DNA from: Pseudomonas crudilactis
Lineage (GTDB): Bacteria > Pseudomonadota > Gammaproteobacteria > Pseudomonadales > Pseudomonadaceae
Direction: 5' to 3'
NCBI RefSeq assembly: GCF_013433315.1
Contig: NZ_WXVV01000005.1
Coordinates: 1-64,000, forward strand
DNA: 64,000 bases
Made by a program: the position numbers and the translations under genes. Below, in pieces: positions 10,095 through 21,000 of the stretch; position 1 is the stretch's first letter; every line of letters starts with the position of its first letter. The notes below the pieces were generated by a model. It was given only the letters and a program-made list of their open reading frames with translations. It did not search any database and had not been told where the DNA came from.

Positions 10095-13000
10095 CCGGTG
10101 CCCGCATGTTGCGTATCTGCTCGCGAATTCCTTTGCTGCTGGCGCTGTTGCTGCCATTGGCGACCGTTAACGCCGAAGATTCGGTTGAGCCGAGCGGCTA
10201 TACGCCGGTGTCCGGTGAAAGCTTTTTCCTGCTCGCCGACAGTAGTTTCGCGGCGGACGAGCAGGCGATGGTGCGCCTCGAAGCGCCGGGCCGTGATTAC
10301 CGTCGCTTCCGCATGGAACCGTACGGCGGCGCCGACATTCGCGTGTACCGGATCGACAAACCGCTGGATTTCCTCAAGCGCCAGAAGAACCTGCACCGCG
10401 TGGTCAGCGACGGCCAGTTCAAGGGCGAAGGCCTGTCCAACACCCTCGCGTATCTGTGGGACAACTGGTACCGCAAATCCCGGCGGGTGATGCAGCGCGC
10501 GTTCTCTTATGAATCGCGCAAACAGGTCACCGAAGAAGTGCCGGAACTGAAGATGGGCAACGCCATCGCAGCGCCGACGCCGTACGACGCGCAGCCGCAA
10601 TTTGCGCTGATTCCGGGTCTGCCGGTGGTCAGCCAGTTCCGTTATCCGCTGTGGCAGGCCAAGCCGATTCAGCCGCCGGAAGGGGTGAATCTGGCGGGTT
10701 CTTCCAGCGATTTCGTTAGCGTCGCGCCCGGCAACGTTTATATCCCGTTGGGCAATCTGAAGCCGGGTCTGTATCTGGTCGAAGCGCTGATCGGCAAGTA
10801 CCGCGCGACCACCATGGTGTTCGTCTCCAACACGGTTGCGGTGAGCAAGATTGCCGGCGATGAATTGCTGGTCTGGGCTGCGCGCAAACACGAAGGCAGT
10901 TCGGTACCGAAGGTCAATGTGCTCTGGACTGACGGCCTCGGCGTGATGAGCAGTGGCGCCACCGATGCCGATGGTTTGCTGCGCCTGAAACACGTCAGTC
11001 CTGAGCGCTCGTTCGTGATTGGTGAAGACGAAGAAGGCGGTGTGTTCGTCTCGGAGAACTTCTATTACGACAGCGAAATCTACGACACCAAACTGTATGC
11101 CTTCACCGACCGGCCGCTGTATCGCCCGGGTGATTGGGTGTCGCTGAAAATCGTTGGTCGCGAGTTCAAGAATGCGCGGGATTCGGTGTTGCCGGGGGCG
11201 GCGGATGTCACGGTCAGCGTGCTCGATGCCACTGGCACCGAGTTGCAGCACCTCGATTTGAAACTCGATTCGAAGGCCGGTACTCAAGGCCGCTTCCAGT
11301 TGCCGGATAACGCCGTGGCCGGTGGTTACGAGATTCGTTTCAACTACAAGGATCAGGCCTACAGCAGCGCTTTCCGTGTGGCGGAGTACATCAAGCCGCA
11401 CTTCGAAATATCGCTGAACCTGGCCAAACAGGATTACCGCACCGGCGAGCCGGTCAAAGGCAGTCTGGTGTTGCTCTACCCGGACGGCAAACCGGTGGCC
11501 AACGCCAAGCTGACCCTGAGCCTGCGCGCCCAGCAACTGTCGATGGTCGACAACGAGCTGCAATACCTCGGGCAGTTCCCGGTGGAGCTGACCAGCACCG
11601 AACTGACCACCGACAGCAAGGGCAACGCGACCCTCGACCTGCCAGCCGCCGACAAACCGAGCCGCTACATGCTCACTGTGTTTGCCAGCGACGGCGCGGC
11701 GTATCGGGTCAAGACCACCAAGGAAATCCTCATCGACCGTGGTGCCGCGAGCTTCCGCTTGAGCGCGCCGCAACGCTTCAGTGCGGTCGGTGACAAGGTT
11801 GCGTTCAGCTACGCCAACGAAGGCGGCACTGAGCAAAGCAAAGCAGTGACGCCGAGCACGTATGGCTGGGTGCGTCTGGAAGACCAGAGCACCGGTGAAG
11901 GCAAACTTGCCGCGAAGGATAAAGGCTTCAGCCTCGCGTTCGAGCGTCCGGGCACCTACAACCTGACCTTGAAAGATCAACACGGTCGCGTCCTCGGTGC
12001 TACCGGGCATGCGGTCACTGGCGATGGCGTCAAAGCGGTGCCAGGAACCGTGGAAATCGTCCTCGACAAGCCTGAGTACAAGGCCGGCGATGAAGCGCTG
12101 GCGCTGATCACGTTCCCGGAACCGGTCAGTGATGCATTGCTCTCGCTGGAACGTGACAAGGTCGAAGCCACTGCGCTGCTGGCCAAGGGCGGCGACTGGC
12201 TGAAACTGGAAAAACTCAGCGATAACCAATACCGCGCACGTATCCCGGTGAAGGACAACTTTGCACCGAACCTGACCTTCTCCGTGCTCTACACCAAGGG
12301 CGGTCAGTACAGCTTCCAGAATGCCGGGATCAAAGTGGTCGCGCCGCAAATCGACGTGGCGATCAGCACCGACAAAGCAGTGTATCTGCCGGGCGATACC
12401 GTCACGGTTGACCTGACTACGCAGTTCGCCGGCAAAGCGGTGCCGGCGCATCTGACCGTCAGCGTCGTCGACGAAATGGTCTACGCGCTGCAACCGGAAG
12501 TCGCGCCGACCATCGACCAGTTCTTCTACCACCCGCGCCGTAACAACGTGCGCACCAGTGCGAGCCTGTCATTCATCAGTTACGACGTCGCGTTGCCGGG
12601 TAGCCCCGGTGCGCCGGGCAAAGCCAATCGCAGTGAGCGCGGGGTGAAAGTGCTGGAGCGGCCGCGTCGTGAAGACGTCGACACCGCTGCGTGGCAACCG
12701 GAGTTGTTGACCGGTGCCGATGGCAAAACCCGCTTCACCTTCAAGATGCCGGACTCTTTGACCCGCTGGCGCATCACTGCTCGCGCCATCGCCGATGACG
12801 GTCAGGTCGGGCAGAAGAAGCAGTTCGTTCGCTCGGAAAAACCGCTGTACCTGAAGTGGAGCGGCCCGAGCAAATTCCGCAAGGGTGATCAGCCGCAACT
12901 CGGCGTGTTCGCCTTCAGTCAGGCCGAGAAACCGGTCAAGGCTGAACTGGTGACTCACTACGCGGGCGCTGAACAACGCCTGCCGGTGACCTTGAACAAT

Positions 13001-14665
13001 GGCATCAATTATCTGCCGCTGCCGGCGTTCACATTGGCTTCCGGCGAGTGGACGGCGGAGCTGGTGCAGGACGGCAAGACCGCCGATTCCCTCGCTGTGC
13101 GCCTCAGTGCGACCGGTGATGGCTGGCAGGTGACGCAGACGCAAAGTCTCGATGTCGCCAGTGGTGACACGCCGTTGAGCCTGCCGGCCGACGCCAGCGA
13201 TATTCGCCTGCGTCTGGATGACAGTCCGCAAGCGTTGTTCCGTTCGGCACTCGATGATCTGCTCAGCTATCCGTACGGCGGCGTCGAGCAGACGGCCAGC
13301 CGTTTGCTGCCGCTGAGCATCGCCTATCCATCACTGGCATCGAATCCGCAGATCCGCGATCGCTTGCGCCTGATCATGCAGAACAGCCGTCTGCGTCTGG
13401 TGCAAATGGCCGGGCCGTCGGCGAGCTTCACCTGGTGGGGTTATGACGGTGAGCCGGATGCTTTCCTCACTGCCTACGCCTATTACGCCGACTGGAACGC
13501 CAGCCAAGTGCTGGAGCTGACCCTGCCGCCGGAACACTGGCAGCGTGTGCTGGAGGTGTACGCCAAGCAGGCGCCGAACACGCCGTTGCTGCAACGGGCG
13601 CTGATTCTGTCGTTTGCCAAGCAGATGCATTTGCCGGTGAACACACTGCTCAGCGGCTTGATGGACGATCTGGCCAAGGCCGGCGAAGGCAATGCTGAAA
13701 CCATGCTCGACGATGGTGAAGACAGTCTGGTGATGAGTGATCCGGATTCGGCGCTTGGTCTGGCGGCGGCCCGGGTGCTGACCGCTTCGTTGGCCACACA
13801 GTCGAAAGTGGCCTTGCCGGACGCGTTCAATCGTCAGATGGCTGCTGCGCAACAGCGTCTGGCGGTCAGTTCGCAGCCGTTTGCCGAAGCCTTGAACCTG
13901 TCGCTGCAACCGTTCGATCAGACGCGCTCGCAAGCGCTGTTGCAGCGTCTGCTGCCGCAACAATCGACCCTCGAACGTGCGCTGGCGTTGACCTGGCTGC
14001 AACGCAGCATCGCCCAGGCTTCGCCGACCATTGCGCTGACGCCGGGTGAAGGCTGGAAGAAAAACTACGGTACAACCGGTGAGATGTACTGGACTTGGCA
14101 AGGTGCGACACCGGTGCCAAGTGTGTTGACGGTGTCCGGTACTCAGGAGCGTCCGCTGCGTGCGGCGTTGAGCTTCCAGACCCAGCAACCGGCGGTCGAT
14201 CCGATGGCCGTGACCATCACCCGTCGCCTGTCGCGACTGGTGCCGGGCGACGAAGCGTTCACCTTCAAGCTGGAGCCGGTCGGCACCAAGCCGCTGTCCA
14301 GTGACAGCCTGTATCTGGACGAAGTGATCCTCACCAGCAAAGCGCCGAAACCGCTGCGCTACGGCATGCTCGAAGTGCCGTTGCCGCCGGGCGCCGATGT
14401 CGAGCGCACGACGTGGGGCATCAAGTTGCAGGGCAAGGACGGTACCGAGCCGACCGCGCTGGAGAAGGCGCGCTTCGAACCGGGTCAACTGGCGTACGCG
14501 GTGCCGGTCGATGCGCTGAGCGGCGAATTACGCCTGCGCCATCTGGTGCGCTTCTCGCAGAAGGGCCAGTTCAGCTTGCCGCCGGTGCGCTTCAAGCAAG
14601 TCTACGCGCCACAGCATCAGGCTCAGGAAGCGAAAGCTGCCCTCGGTCAGGTCACGGTCAACTGA
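10091..14665 (+). CDS. yfaS: Bacterial alpha-2-macroglobulin-like protein, YfaS type
   Basis: A 1524-residue exported protein. The signal region is [20 protein letters not shown]; the ATG at 10091 overlaps the yfaT stop and is preferred to in-frame upstream codons inside yfaT. Macroglobulin-type domains are seen throughout ([60 protein letters not shown]). The alpha-2-macroglobulin core region follows ([37 protein letters not shown]). At the thioester position the protein reads YGGVEQ with Val1065 in place of Cys, so no internal thioester can form. Thioester-less members cannot covalently trap proteases in the classical way. Likely a large periplasmic protein working with its operon partners; molecular role unknown. 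Confidence 0.88.
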   Translation: MTGARMLRICSRIPLLLALLLPLATVNAEDSVEPSGYTPVSGESFFLLADSSFAADEQAMVRLEAPGRDYRRFRMEPYGGADIRVYRIDKPLDFLKRQKNLHRVVSDGQFKGEGLSNTLAYLWDNWYRKSRRVMQRAFSYESRKQVTEEVPELKMGNAIAAPTPYDAQPQFALIPGLPVVSQFRYPLWQAKPIQPPEGVNLAGSSSDFVSVAPGNVYIPLGNLKPGLYLVEALIGKYRATTMVFVSNTVAVSKIAGDELLVWAARKHEGSSVPKVNVLWTDGLGVMSSGATDADGLLRLKHVSPERSFVIGEDEEGGVFVSENFYYDSEIYDTKLYAFTDRPLYRPGDWVSLKIVGREFKNARDSVLPGAADVTVSVLDATGTELQHLDLKLDSKAGTQGRFQLPDNAVAGGYEIRFNYKDQAYSSAFRVAEYIKPHFEISLNLAKQDYRTGEPVKGSLVLLYPDGKPVANAKLTLSLRAQQLSMVDNELQYLGQFPVELTSTELTTDSKGNATLDLPAADKPSRYMLTVFASDGAAYRVKTTKEILIDRGAASFRLSAPQRFSAVGDKVAFSYANEGGTEQSKAVTPSTYGWVRLEDQSTGEGKLAAKDKGFSLAFERPGTYNLTLKDQHGRVLGATGHAVTGDGVKAVPGTVEIVLDKPEYKAGDEALALITFPEPVSDALLSLERDKVEATALLAKGGDWLKLEKLSDNQYRARIPVKDNFAPNLTFSVLYTKGGQYSFQNAGIKVVAPQIDVAISTDKAVYLPGDTVTVDLTTQFAGKAVPAHLTVSVVDEMVYALQPEVAPTIDQFFYHPRRNNVRTSASLSFISYDVALPGSPGAPGKANRSERGVKVLERPRREDVDTAAWQPELLTGADGKTRFTFKMPDSLTRWRITARAIADDGQVGQKKQFVRSEKPLYLKWSGPSKFRKGDQPQLGVFAFSQAEKPVKAELVTHYAGAEQRLPVTLNNGINYLPLPAFTLASGEWTAELVQDGKTADSLAVRLSATGDGWQVTQTQSLDVASGDTPLSLPADASDIRLRLDDSPQALFRSALDDLLSYPYGGVEQTASRLLPLSIAYPSLASNPQIRDRLRLIMQNSRLRLVQMAGPSASFTWWGYDGEPDAFLTAYAYYADWNASQVLELTLPPEHWQRVLEVYAKQAPNTPLLQRALILSFAKQMHLPVNTLLSGLMDDLAKAGEGNAETMLDDGEDSLVMSDPDSALGLAAARVLTASLATQSKVALPDAFNRQMAAAQQRLAVSSQPFAEALNLSLQPFDQTRSQALLQRLLPQQSTLERALALTWLQRSIAQASPTIALTPGEGWKKNYGTTGEMYWTWQGATPVPSVLTVSGTQERPLRAALSFQTQQPAVDPMAVTITRRLSRLVPGDEAFTFKLEPVGTKPLSSDSLYLDEVILTSKAPKPLRYGMLEVPLPPGADVERTTWGIKLQGKDGTEPTALEKARFEPGQLAYAVPVDALSGELRLRHLVRFSQKGQFSLPPVRFKQVYAPQHQAQEAKAALGQVTVN

Positions 14666-14666
14666 C

Positions 14667-16286
14667 ATGAGCCGGCCGCTGCTGTGGCTGCTGATATGTA
14701 TGTTCCCTGCGCTGGCGACGGCGCAGGATGAGCCGCTGCGCGTGGCCTATAAGGGCGAGTTGTTGTCGTTGAGTCAGACGCAACTGATCGCCCGTGAACC
14801 GTTACCGTCATCGCTGGATACGCCGCTGGGCAGTCTGTGGAAGTTGTTTGTCTACGCGTGGCTGTTCGATACAGGTGCTCGGGAGCCGGCGTATGAATGT
14901 CGCGGGCAGTCGAAGGACGAGGTTTATTGCTGCGCGGCGGGCGGCAGAATCGAGCGCGATCAGGCGCTGGTGAAATCCTGCGGGTTGTATTTTGAGCCTG
15001 CACGGTTGGGCATTTCTTCTGCCGATTGGCGGACGTATTGGCAAGCGCGACAGGCACCGTCGTGGTTGCTGGACTTGCCATCGGTGCAACCGGCTCAACG
15101 GGTGTCCGTGGTTGATTTGCTGAAGGTCTTGGCCTCACTACCGGCGCAGGATCAGGCGCGTCGAGTGCTGCTCGATGTGGTGCTGAATGCGGCGGATGGC
15201 AATGTCGTTGGCGAACTGGGCGGGCGTTTGCGGGTGAAAACCTGGAGCTGGCTCGGCGATCAGGACCCGCAGTCGCGGCAGGGTGGATTTGCCGGTTGGA
15301 CGGCGGATGGTTCGCCGATCTGGGCGGGCGGACGTGGCACCAGCCAGATGGTCTTGCGCCATTACGGCCAGGCGTTGGCGACCGTATTGCCAGCGGTGTG
15401 GCCGGCAGAGGCGGGGCGTTGTGTTGAAGTCGGGTTGTTCTCGCGTTATCCGGTTACGCGGGTTCTGACTGGCGAGCGGGTGGTGACTTCCGGCCCGTTG
15501 CAAGGCGATTACCGCGTCGAATTCGCCAATGGCAACGCGCTGGATATCCACAGCGACGGCGAACTGTTTCTGCTCAACGACAAACTCGTCGCAAGGCTTG
15601 ATCGCGAAGAGTACGTCGCTCGCGTGCTGGAACGTGAAGCCAAACCTGAACCCGCCGAAGCTGCCAAGGCGTTGGCCGTAGCGATCCGCACGTATCTGCT
15701 GCAAAACGCCACACGCAACGGCGACTGCCTGAGCATCGATGACAGCAGCAACCGCCAACGCGTGGCGCCGCGCCCGGCCTCCGCCGAATCACGCAGCATC
15801 GCTGCATGGACGGCCGACCTTGTGCTGGCTGGCAGCACCGTCACCTATCACTCCGATCAACCCGGCCCGGACAAACTCGCCTGGCAGCAAGCCGTCGAGC
15901 AAGCCAATGCCGGCCAACGTTACGACGCGATTCTGCTGCACGCCTATCCGCGCGCCAGCCTCAGTCGTTGGGACAACCCGGTTGCATCCTGCGAAGCGCT
16001 GCCCGCCGCGCAAGACTGGCTGCAAAAACAACGTCGCGGCTGGCGCCCGACGCTGGAAAGCGAAACCGGCTACAACGAAGTCAGCACCTTCGCCGTGTGC
16101 AAACTGGCCTTCGGCAGGCCCTTCGTCGATCGCGAACGCCAACGTATTTACGTGCGTGGCGTACTGACCCTGCAGGATCGCCTCGACCTGACCCACGAAT
16201 ATCTGCACCTGGCCTTCGAAGCACACCCCAACGGCCAGGATGAAACCTACATCGAAGGGCTCGCCCGTCACCTTTTGCTGGAATAG
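14667..16286 (+). CDS. yfaQ: DUF2300 exported protein with SxxK, SpoIID-like and HExxH motifs, YfaQ-like
   Basis: A 539-residue protein with signal peptide SRPLLWLLICMFPALATAQ, starting 1 bp after the yfaS stop. Three regions stand out. Near residue 56, TPLGSLWKLFVYAWL has the SxxK pattern of penicillin-binding proteins and beta-lactamases, and cysteines at YECRG and YCCAAGG follow. Around residues 300-350, LDREEYVARVLEREAK and AAKALAVAIRTYLL align well with SpoIID (EDYVxGVVxxE, ALKAQAVAARTY), a peptidoglycan lytic transglycosylase family. Near residue 510, LTHEYLHLAFEAHP contains HExxH, the zinc-peptidase motif. The family is annotated only as DUF2300. I infer a multi-domain protein acting on cell-wall or peptide substrates in the periplasm. 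Activity of each domain is untested. Confidence 0.75.
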   Translation: MSRPLLWLLICMFPALATAQDEPLRVAYKGELLSLSQTQLIAREPLPSSLDTPLGSLWKLFVYAWLFDTGAREPAYECRGQSKDEVYCCAAGGRIERDQALVKSCGLYFEPARLGISSADWRTYWQARQAPSWLLDLPSVQPAQRVSVVDLLKVLASLPAQDQARRVLLDVVLNAADGNVVGELGGRLRVKTWSWLGDQDPQSRQGGFAGWTADGSPIWAGGRGTSQMVLRHYGQALATVLPAVWPAEAGRCVEVGLFSRYPVTRVLTGERVVTSGPLQGDYRVEFANGNALDIHSDGELFLLNDKLVARLDREEYVARVLEREAKPEPAEAAKALAVAIRTYLLQNATRNGDCLSIDDSSNRQRVAPRPASAESRSIAAWTADLVLAGSTVTYHSDQPGPDKLAWQQAVEQANAGQRYDAILLHAYPRASLSRWDNPVASCEALPAAQDWLQKQRRGWRPTLESETGYNEVSTFAVCKLAFGRPFVDRERQRIYVRGVLTLQDRLDLTHEYLHLAFEAHPNGQDETYIEGLARHLLLE

Positions 16287-16289
16287 ACC

Positions 16290-17102
16290 ATGACACTCCG
16301 TTATCCACAGGTCTTGCTGCTGCTCTGCACGTTGACCGCGTTAGCGCCGGCCATCGCCGCCGACAGCGTCAAACTCGACACCCCGGTCGGCGGCTGGCGC
16401 AGCGGCGCCCCCGAAGGCGAGGGCGAAAGCTTCCGCCAGACCGTCAACTACCCGGCCTCGTCGGTCAACACCCCGGTCGGCCAGGCCAACACCGCCCGCA
16501 TCAGCGGCGAGATCAAAGCTACGTCAAAGAACAACGAGCCCGGCCGCCTGATCGTCAACGGCGTCAGCATGCCGCTGAAAATCGACGACAGCGGCCGCTT
16601 CGACCGCCCGTTCTCCTTCCCCAACGGCAGCAACAGCGTCGAAGTGCGCAGCCCCGACGGCCAACAACGCCACCGTACGCAATTCCTCAACACCAGCGGC
16701 GGCGCCACCCCGGCAAAACTGCGCGTACTGCTGGCGTGGGACAGCGATGGCACCGACCTCGACCTGCACCTCGTCACCCCCGACGGCGCGCACATCTGGT
16801 ACGGCAACCGCACCGCACCTAACGGCGCCGCGCTCGATGTCGACGTTACCACCGGCTACGGCCCGGAAATCTTCGCCATGCCGGCGCCGATCAAGGGCCA
16901 GTATCTGGTGTATGTGAATTACTACGGCGGTGGGTATCGCGGGGATGATGAGGGCGGCGATGAAGCGGCGCAGGCGCTGACCACGGCGCAGGTGACGGTG
17001 ATTACTGAAGAAGGGACGCCGAGCGAGAAGATGGAGACTTTTCTGATCCCGATGCGGACGGCGGGGGAGTTGACGTTGGTTAAGGCGTTTAGTTATCCGT
17101 GA
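16290..17102 (+). CDS. yfaP: Exported DUF2135 protein, YfaP (paralogue 2)
   Basis: A 270-residue protein with signal peptide (LRYPQVLLLLCTLTALAPAIAA) starting 3 bp after yfaQ. It carries the DUF2135 core WDSDGTDLDLHLVTPDG near residue 150, then GYGPEIFAMPAPIKGQYLVYVNYYGG and a C-terminal strand region ending TLVKAFSYP. This is the usual last gene of the yfaATSQP cluster. It closely parallels the protein at 6903-7694 but has an extra acidic Gly/Asp/Glu loop (YRGDDEGGDEAA). Role unknown; co-transcription with yfaS and the cell-wall-like enzymes suggests a shared periplasmic process. Confidence 0.8.
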   Translation: MTLRYPQVLLLLCTLTALAPAIAADSVKLDTPVGGWRSGAPEGEGESFRQTVNYPASSVNTPVGQANTARISGEIKATSKNNEPGRLIVNGVSMPLKIDDSGRFDRPFSFPNGSNSVEVRSPDGQQRHRTQFLNTSGGATPAKLRVLLAWDSDGTDLDLHLVTPDGAHIWYGNRTAPNGAALDVDVTTGYGPEIFAMPAPIKGQYLVYVNYYGGGYRGDDEGGDEAAQALTTAQVTVITEEGTPSEKMETFLIPMRTAGELTLVKAFSYP

Positions 17103-17105
17103 GGG

Positions 17106-17132
17106 AATTGGGCTGCGGGTTGCTGCCCAATT
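17106..17132 (+). terminator. Possible terminator after the yfa operon
   Basis: A perfect 8-bp inverted repeat AATTGGGC / GCCCAATT with an 11-nt loop lies 3 bp after the yfaP stop and is followed by only a short T run (TTTC). It may act as a weak terminator. Confidence 0.4.
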
Positions 17133-17156
17133 TCAGGTCGCAGACATTGGACCGAC

Positions 17157-17453
17157 TCAGGGCAGGAGCGAAAGACGGTCCTGCGCAACCTCGTAAGCAG
17201 CTTCTCTCTCTCGCTTCCCGATTGCGATTACGAACACCACAATCTCTTGATCAAGGACCTGATAGATCAGGCGATAGCCAGCGCTTTTCAGCTTCACTTT
17301 GTAGCAATCCGGGAGCTCGCGAAGTCGATTGGCTTCTATTCGAGGATTCTCCAATACCTCTGTGAGTTTCTTCTTGAACTGGTGGCGAACCGTATCGCCG
17401 AGTTTGTTCCACTCCTTTAAAGCACGACGATCAAATTCAAGGTTATAGGTCAT
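17157..17453 (-). CDS. relE: RelE/ParE-family toxin
   Basis: A 98-residue protein of the RelE superfamily. RelE toxins cleave mRNA in the ribosomal A site. The N-terminus YNLEFDRRALKEWNKLG, then QFKKKLTEVLENPRIEANRL, YKVKLKSAGYRLIYQV and VVFVIAIGKREREAAYEVA follow the RelE pattern closely, including basic residues in the third and fourth strands (Lys/Arg in KLKSAGYR and the terminal Tyr). The start overlaps the upstream antitoxin gene by 11 bp. It lies just outside the left repeat of the genomic island, so by position it belongs to the host chromosome. Confidence 0.9.
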   Translation of the reverse strand: MTYNLEFDRRALKEWNKLGDTVRHQFKKKLTEVLENPRIEANRLRELPDCYKVKLKSAGYRLIYQVLDQEIVVFVIAIGKREREAAYEVAQDRLSLLP

Positions 17454-17682
17454 CCAGACTTACCTTGACTCGTTGAGGTGCCGCGAGGCGTTCGGTGACT
17501 ACGGCTATGAGTACTTCATCTTCCTCGCTGAGCAATGCTGCTTTGAAGGGTAGCTTGCCTCGCTCGGCGACGTATTGGAGTGTCTGGCGCAAAAGCTCTG
17601 AGGGGGTTACTCCCAGCTTTTCCAGTTCGGCGAAGGAGCGCTGCTTCAGATCATCGTCGATGCGAATGTTGATGGAGGCCAT
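17443..17682 (-). CDS. relB: RelB/DinJ-family antitoxin
   Basis: A 79-residue antitoxin. The N-terminal ASINIRIDDDLKQRSFAELE is the ribbon-helix-helix DNA-binding motif of RelB/DinJ, followed by GVTPSELLRQTLQYVAERGKLPF. The variable C-terminal part should wrap the RelE toxin. The ATG at 17682 was chosen because it begins exactly at the RHH motif. It overlaps relE by 11 bp. A 20-bp imperfect dyad just upstream is a likely operator. Confidence 0.9.
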   Translation of the reverse strand: MASINIRIDDDLKQRSFAELEKLGVTPSELLRQTLQYVAERGKLPFKAALLSEEDEVLIAVVTERLAAPQRVKVSLDDL

Positions 17683-17694
17683 GATGAAATACCT

Positions 17695-17714
17695 GTAATG
17701 ACGTTTGTCGTTAC
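17695..17714. promoter_or_regulatory. relBE operator-like dyad
   Basis: GTAATGAC-GTTT-GTCGTTAC is an inverted repeat with 8-bp arms and one mismatch, 12 bp upstream of the relB start. RHH antitoxins bind such short dyads to repress their own promoter, so autoregulation is inferred. Confidence 0.5.
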
Positions 17715-17786
17715 GGTACCAAGAGGCTCTTCTGTTCGACAAGCGCGAATTTATGTTTCAGACGGTAGGCCGGGTTTATTTCAGGC

Positions 17787-17806
17787 ATTAAAAAGCCGGC
17801 TTGTGG
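17787..17806. repeat. attL core repeat of the island
   Basis: Left copy of the 20-bp direct repeat. Bases on both sides differ from the right copy (GGC before, GCGGCG after, against ACA and CCGGCT), which sets the repeat limits. Here the hairpin seen at the right copy is broken, as expected if the core joins host sequence on the left to element sequence on the right. Confidence 0.8.
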
Positions 17807-17865
17807 GCGGCGTTATTTTTGAGTTTTTGTCTTGTTTTGCTGGGCTTGATGGCTTTCTATATTTC

Positions 17866-17888
17866 TATCCCCCCATTTGTCCCCCCAC
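17866..17888. promoter_or_regulatory. Left paired C-tract motifs, putative integrase arm sites
   Basis: TATCCCCCCAT at 17866-17876 and TGTCCCCCCAC at 17878-17888, 12 bp apart start to start. The same motif occurs twice with the same spacing at the other end of the island. Presence of matching short motifs near both att cores is typical of integrase arm-type binding sites; the role is inferred. Confidence 0.55.
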
Positions 17889-18053
17889 TACGGTCGTTCG
17901 TGCGCTCACCCATTCAACCGCAAGGTTGGGATCGTCATGGTGTTCATTGGGCTGAAATTTTGCGTACGTGGCAATCTGCTGGCTAGTAACCCGTGATATT
18001 CGTCGCAAGCTCCATGATAATCCCCTCAGCTCGCATAAAAGGGAATCCTTCAT

Positions 18054-21000
18054 ATGGAACTGATCGACAACATCAATACCCTGCTTGGTGAAAGCCTCAA
18101 AGGTACGATCAAGCCGGGTTCAAAGCTGAAGATCGCCGCTTCGTGCTTTTCGATCTATGCCTATGTGGCGCTGAAGAAGGAGCTGGAAAGCATAGACTCC
18201 TTGGAGTTCATCTTCACCTCGCCGACCTTCGTACCCAATGAGGTCAGCGACAAGATCAAGAAGGAGCAGCGCGAGTTCTATATCCCCAAGGCAGAGCGCG
18301 AGCGCAGCCTCACGGGTAGTGAGTTTGAGATCCAGTTGAAGAATCAACTTACTCAAAAGGCCATCGCCAAGGAGTGTGCTGACTGGATACGCCGTAAGGC
18401 TACTTTCCGTTCCAACCGGGCTCAGGCTCCGATGCAGCCCTTTATCGGTTCACAGGCTGAGTCAGGTGACGCTGTATTTATGCCCGTTCAGGGATTTACA
18501 GCTGTCGATCTGGGCTACCAGAAAGGTGGCGCGCTCTCGAACATCGTTTCCCGTTTCGATGAACCGGCCCACACGGGTATGTTCCTCAACTTGTTCGAGC
18601 AGATTTGGAGCGATCCGGAAAAGCTTGAAGATGTGACTGCTCGGCTCTGCGATCACATCGCGTCGGTCTATCAGGAGAACGCCCCAGAGCGAATCTATTT
18701 TCTAATGCTCTACAACATCTTTCGCGAGTTCCTAGAAGACATAAATGAGGATGTGTTACCCAATGACCGCACTGGATATCAAGACAGCCTGATCTGGCAA
18801 AAGCTGTTCAACTTCCAGCGGGACGCGGCCACCGGATTGATCAACAAACTGGAAACCTACAGCGGCTGCATCCTGGCTGACAGCGTAGGCCTGGGTAAAA
18901 CCTTCACCGCATTGGCGGTTATCAAGTATTACGAACTGCGTAACAAGTCCGTTTTGGTGCTATGCCCGAAGAAGCTCTCCGATAACTGGCGGAACTACAA
19001 CCAGAATCTCAAGACCAACATCTTTGCCAAGGATCGCTTTAGCTACGACGTGCTCTGTCACACCGATCTGACTCGTATCCGTGGCGAGTCGCTGGGCATT
19101 CCGCTGGATCGCGTCAACTGGGGTAACTACGACCTAGTAGTGATCGATGAGTCGCACAACTTCCGTAACAACGACGTCTATAAAGACAAAGAGACCCGTT
19201 ACCAGCGGCTGATGAATCAAGTCATTCGTCAAGGCGTGAAGACCAAGGTACTGATGCTCTCCGCCACCCCGGTCAACAATCGCTTCAGCGATTTGCGCAA
19301 CCAATTGGCCTTGGCCTACGAGGGCGACAGCGACAACCTCAGTAAGAAGTTGCGCACTGAAAAGGACATCGACGGTATCTTCCGTCGCGCCCAGGCAGCC
19401 TTCAACGTTTGGACCGGTTTGCCGCCGGAAAAACGCACTGCAGCGGCGATTCTCAATACCCTTGATTTCGATTTCTTCGAGCTGCTCGACAGCGTCACCA
19501 TTGCTCGTTCGCGACGGCATATCGAGACCTTCTACAACACCGCCGACATCGGCAGCTTCCCTGAACGCCGCAAGCCACTGTCGTTTCATTGCCCGTTGAC
19601 TCCGCGTGGTGACGTCATAGGCTTCAACGAAATCTTCAATCGGCTGTCGCTGCTTAAGCTCGCCGTGTACGCGCCGGTTAGCTACATCCTGCCGAGTCGG
19701 TTGAAAAAGTACGAAGAAATGTACGACACCGAAGTGGAAGGAGGTAAAGGCAAGCTCAAACAGGTCGACCGCGAGAGAAGCCTGCAAGCGCTCATGACCA
19801 CCAACCTGTTGAAGCGGCTGGAGAGCTCGGTCGAGTCTTTCCGCCTGACCCTGAAAAATCTGCAGAGCACGCATCGGAACGCGCTGGACAAAATCGCCAC
19901 TTTCAAGAAAACCGGCCTTGCCAGTGACTTCGCCGACGTTACCGCTGCCTTTGAAGATGCCGATTTTGACGACGACAACTTACCGTTGCCTGGCGACATT
20001 ACGATTGGTAAGAAGATTCAGATCAGCTTGGAAGACATGGACGTGCCGTCGTGGGAGCAAGACCTGGAAGGCGACCTAATCTTCATTGAAGAGTTGCTGG
20101 CTGAAATGGCCAAGGTCACACCAGCCGATGACGCCAAACTGCAGCACCTGAAAACCCAAATCACCAGCAAGCTGGCATCGCCGATCAATCCTGGCAATCG
20201 CAAGGTGCTGATTTTTACCGCCTTCGCCGATACCGCCAATTACCTCTATGACAACCTTGCTGAGTACCTGCTGAGCGCTCACAAGGTGCATTCCGGCAAG
20301 GTCACCGGCAGCGATGCGCCCAAGTCCACCCTCGGCACTATGCCGGGAAGTCGCCAGACTTACGACTTCCAAGGTTTACTGACGCTGTTTTCACCGCGCT
20401 CGAAAGAAAAAGCGCTGATTTACCCGGACGAGCCGCGTGAAATCGACATCCTCATCGGTACCGACTGCATCTCCGAAGGCCAGAACCTGCAGGACTGCGA
20501 CTACCTGATCAACTACGACATTCACTGGAACCCGGTGCGCATCATCCAGCGCTTTGGCCGGGTGGATCGTATTGGCTCGCAGAACGCCAGCATCCAGTTG
20601 GTCAACTACTGGCCAGACATTAGCCTCGACGAGTACATCAACCTCAAAGAGCGGGTTGAAAACCGCATGATGATCGCTGACGTTACCGCCACTGGCGACG
20701 ACAACGTGCTCAGCGCCCAGGCCAACGACGTGGCATACCGCAAAGAGCAACTGCGACGTTTGCAGGATGAAGTTATCGAGATGGAAGACATCAAGACCGG
20801 CGTCTCCATCACCGACCTCGGCCTTAATGATTTCCGCATGGATTTGCTCAGCTACATCAAGGCCAATGGTGACCTCGGCAGCATCCCCAATGGCTTACAC
20901 GCCGTTGTGCCGGCACGGCAGGAACTTGGCTTGGTGCCCGGCGTGATCTTCACCTTACGCAATCGCAAGCACGGCGCCAGCCTCAATCAACAGAACCGCC

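Noticed and set aside
10067..12532. An 821-codon open frame antisense to yfaS
   Set aside because: It overlaps the well-supported macroglobulin gene completely. Its translation is Arg/His/Gln-rich with no domain pattern. Long antisense frames are common in GC-rich coding DNA.
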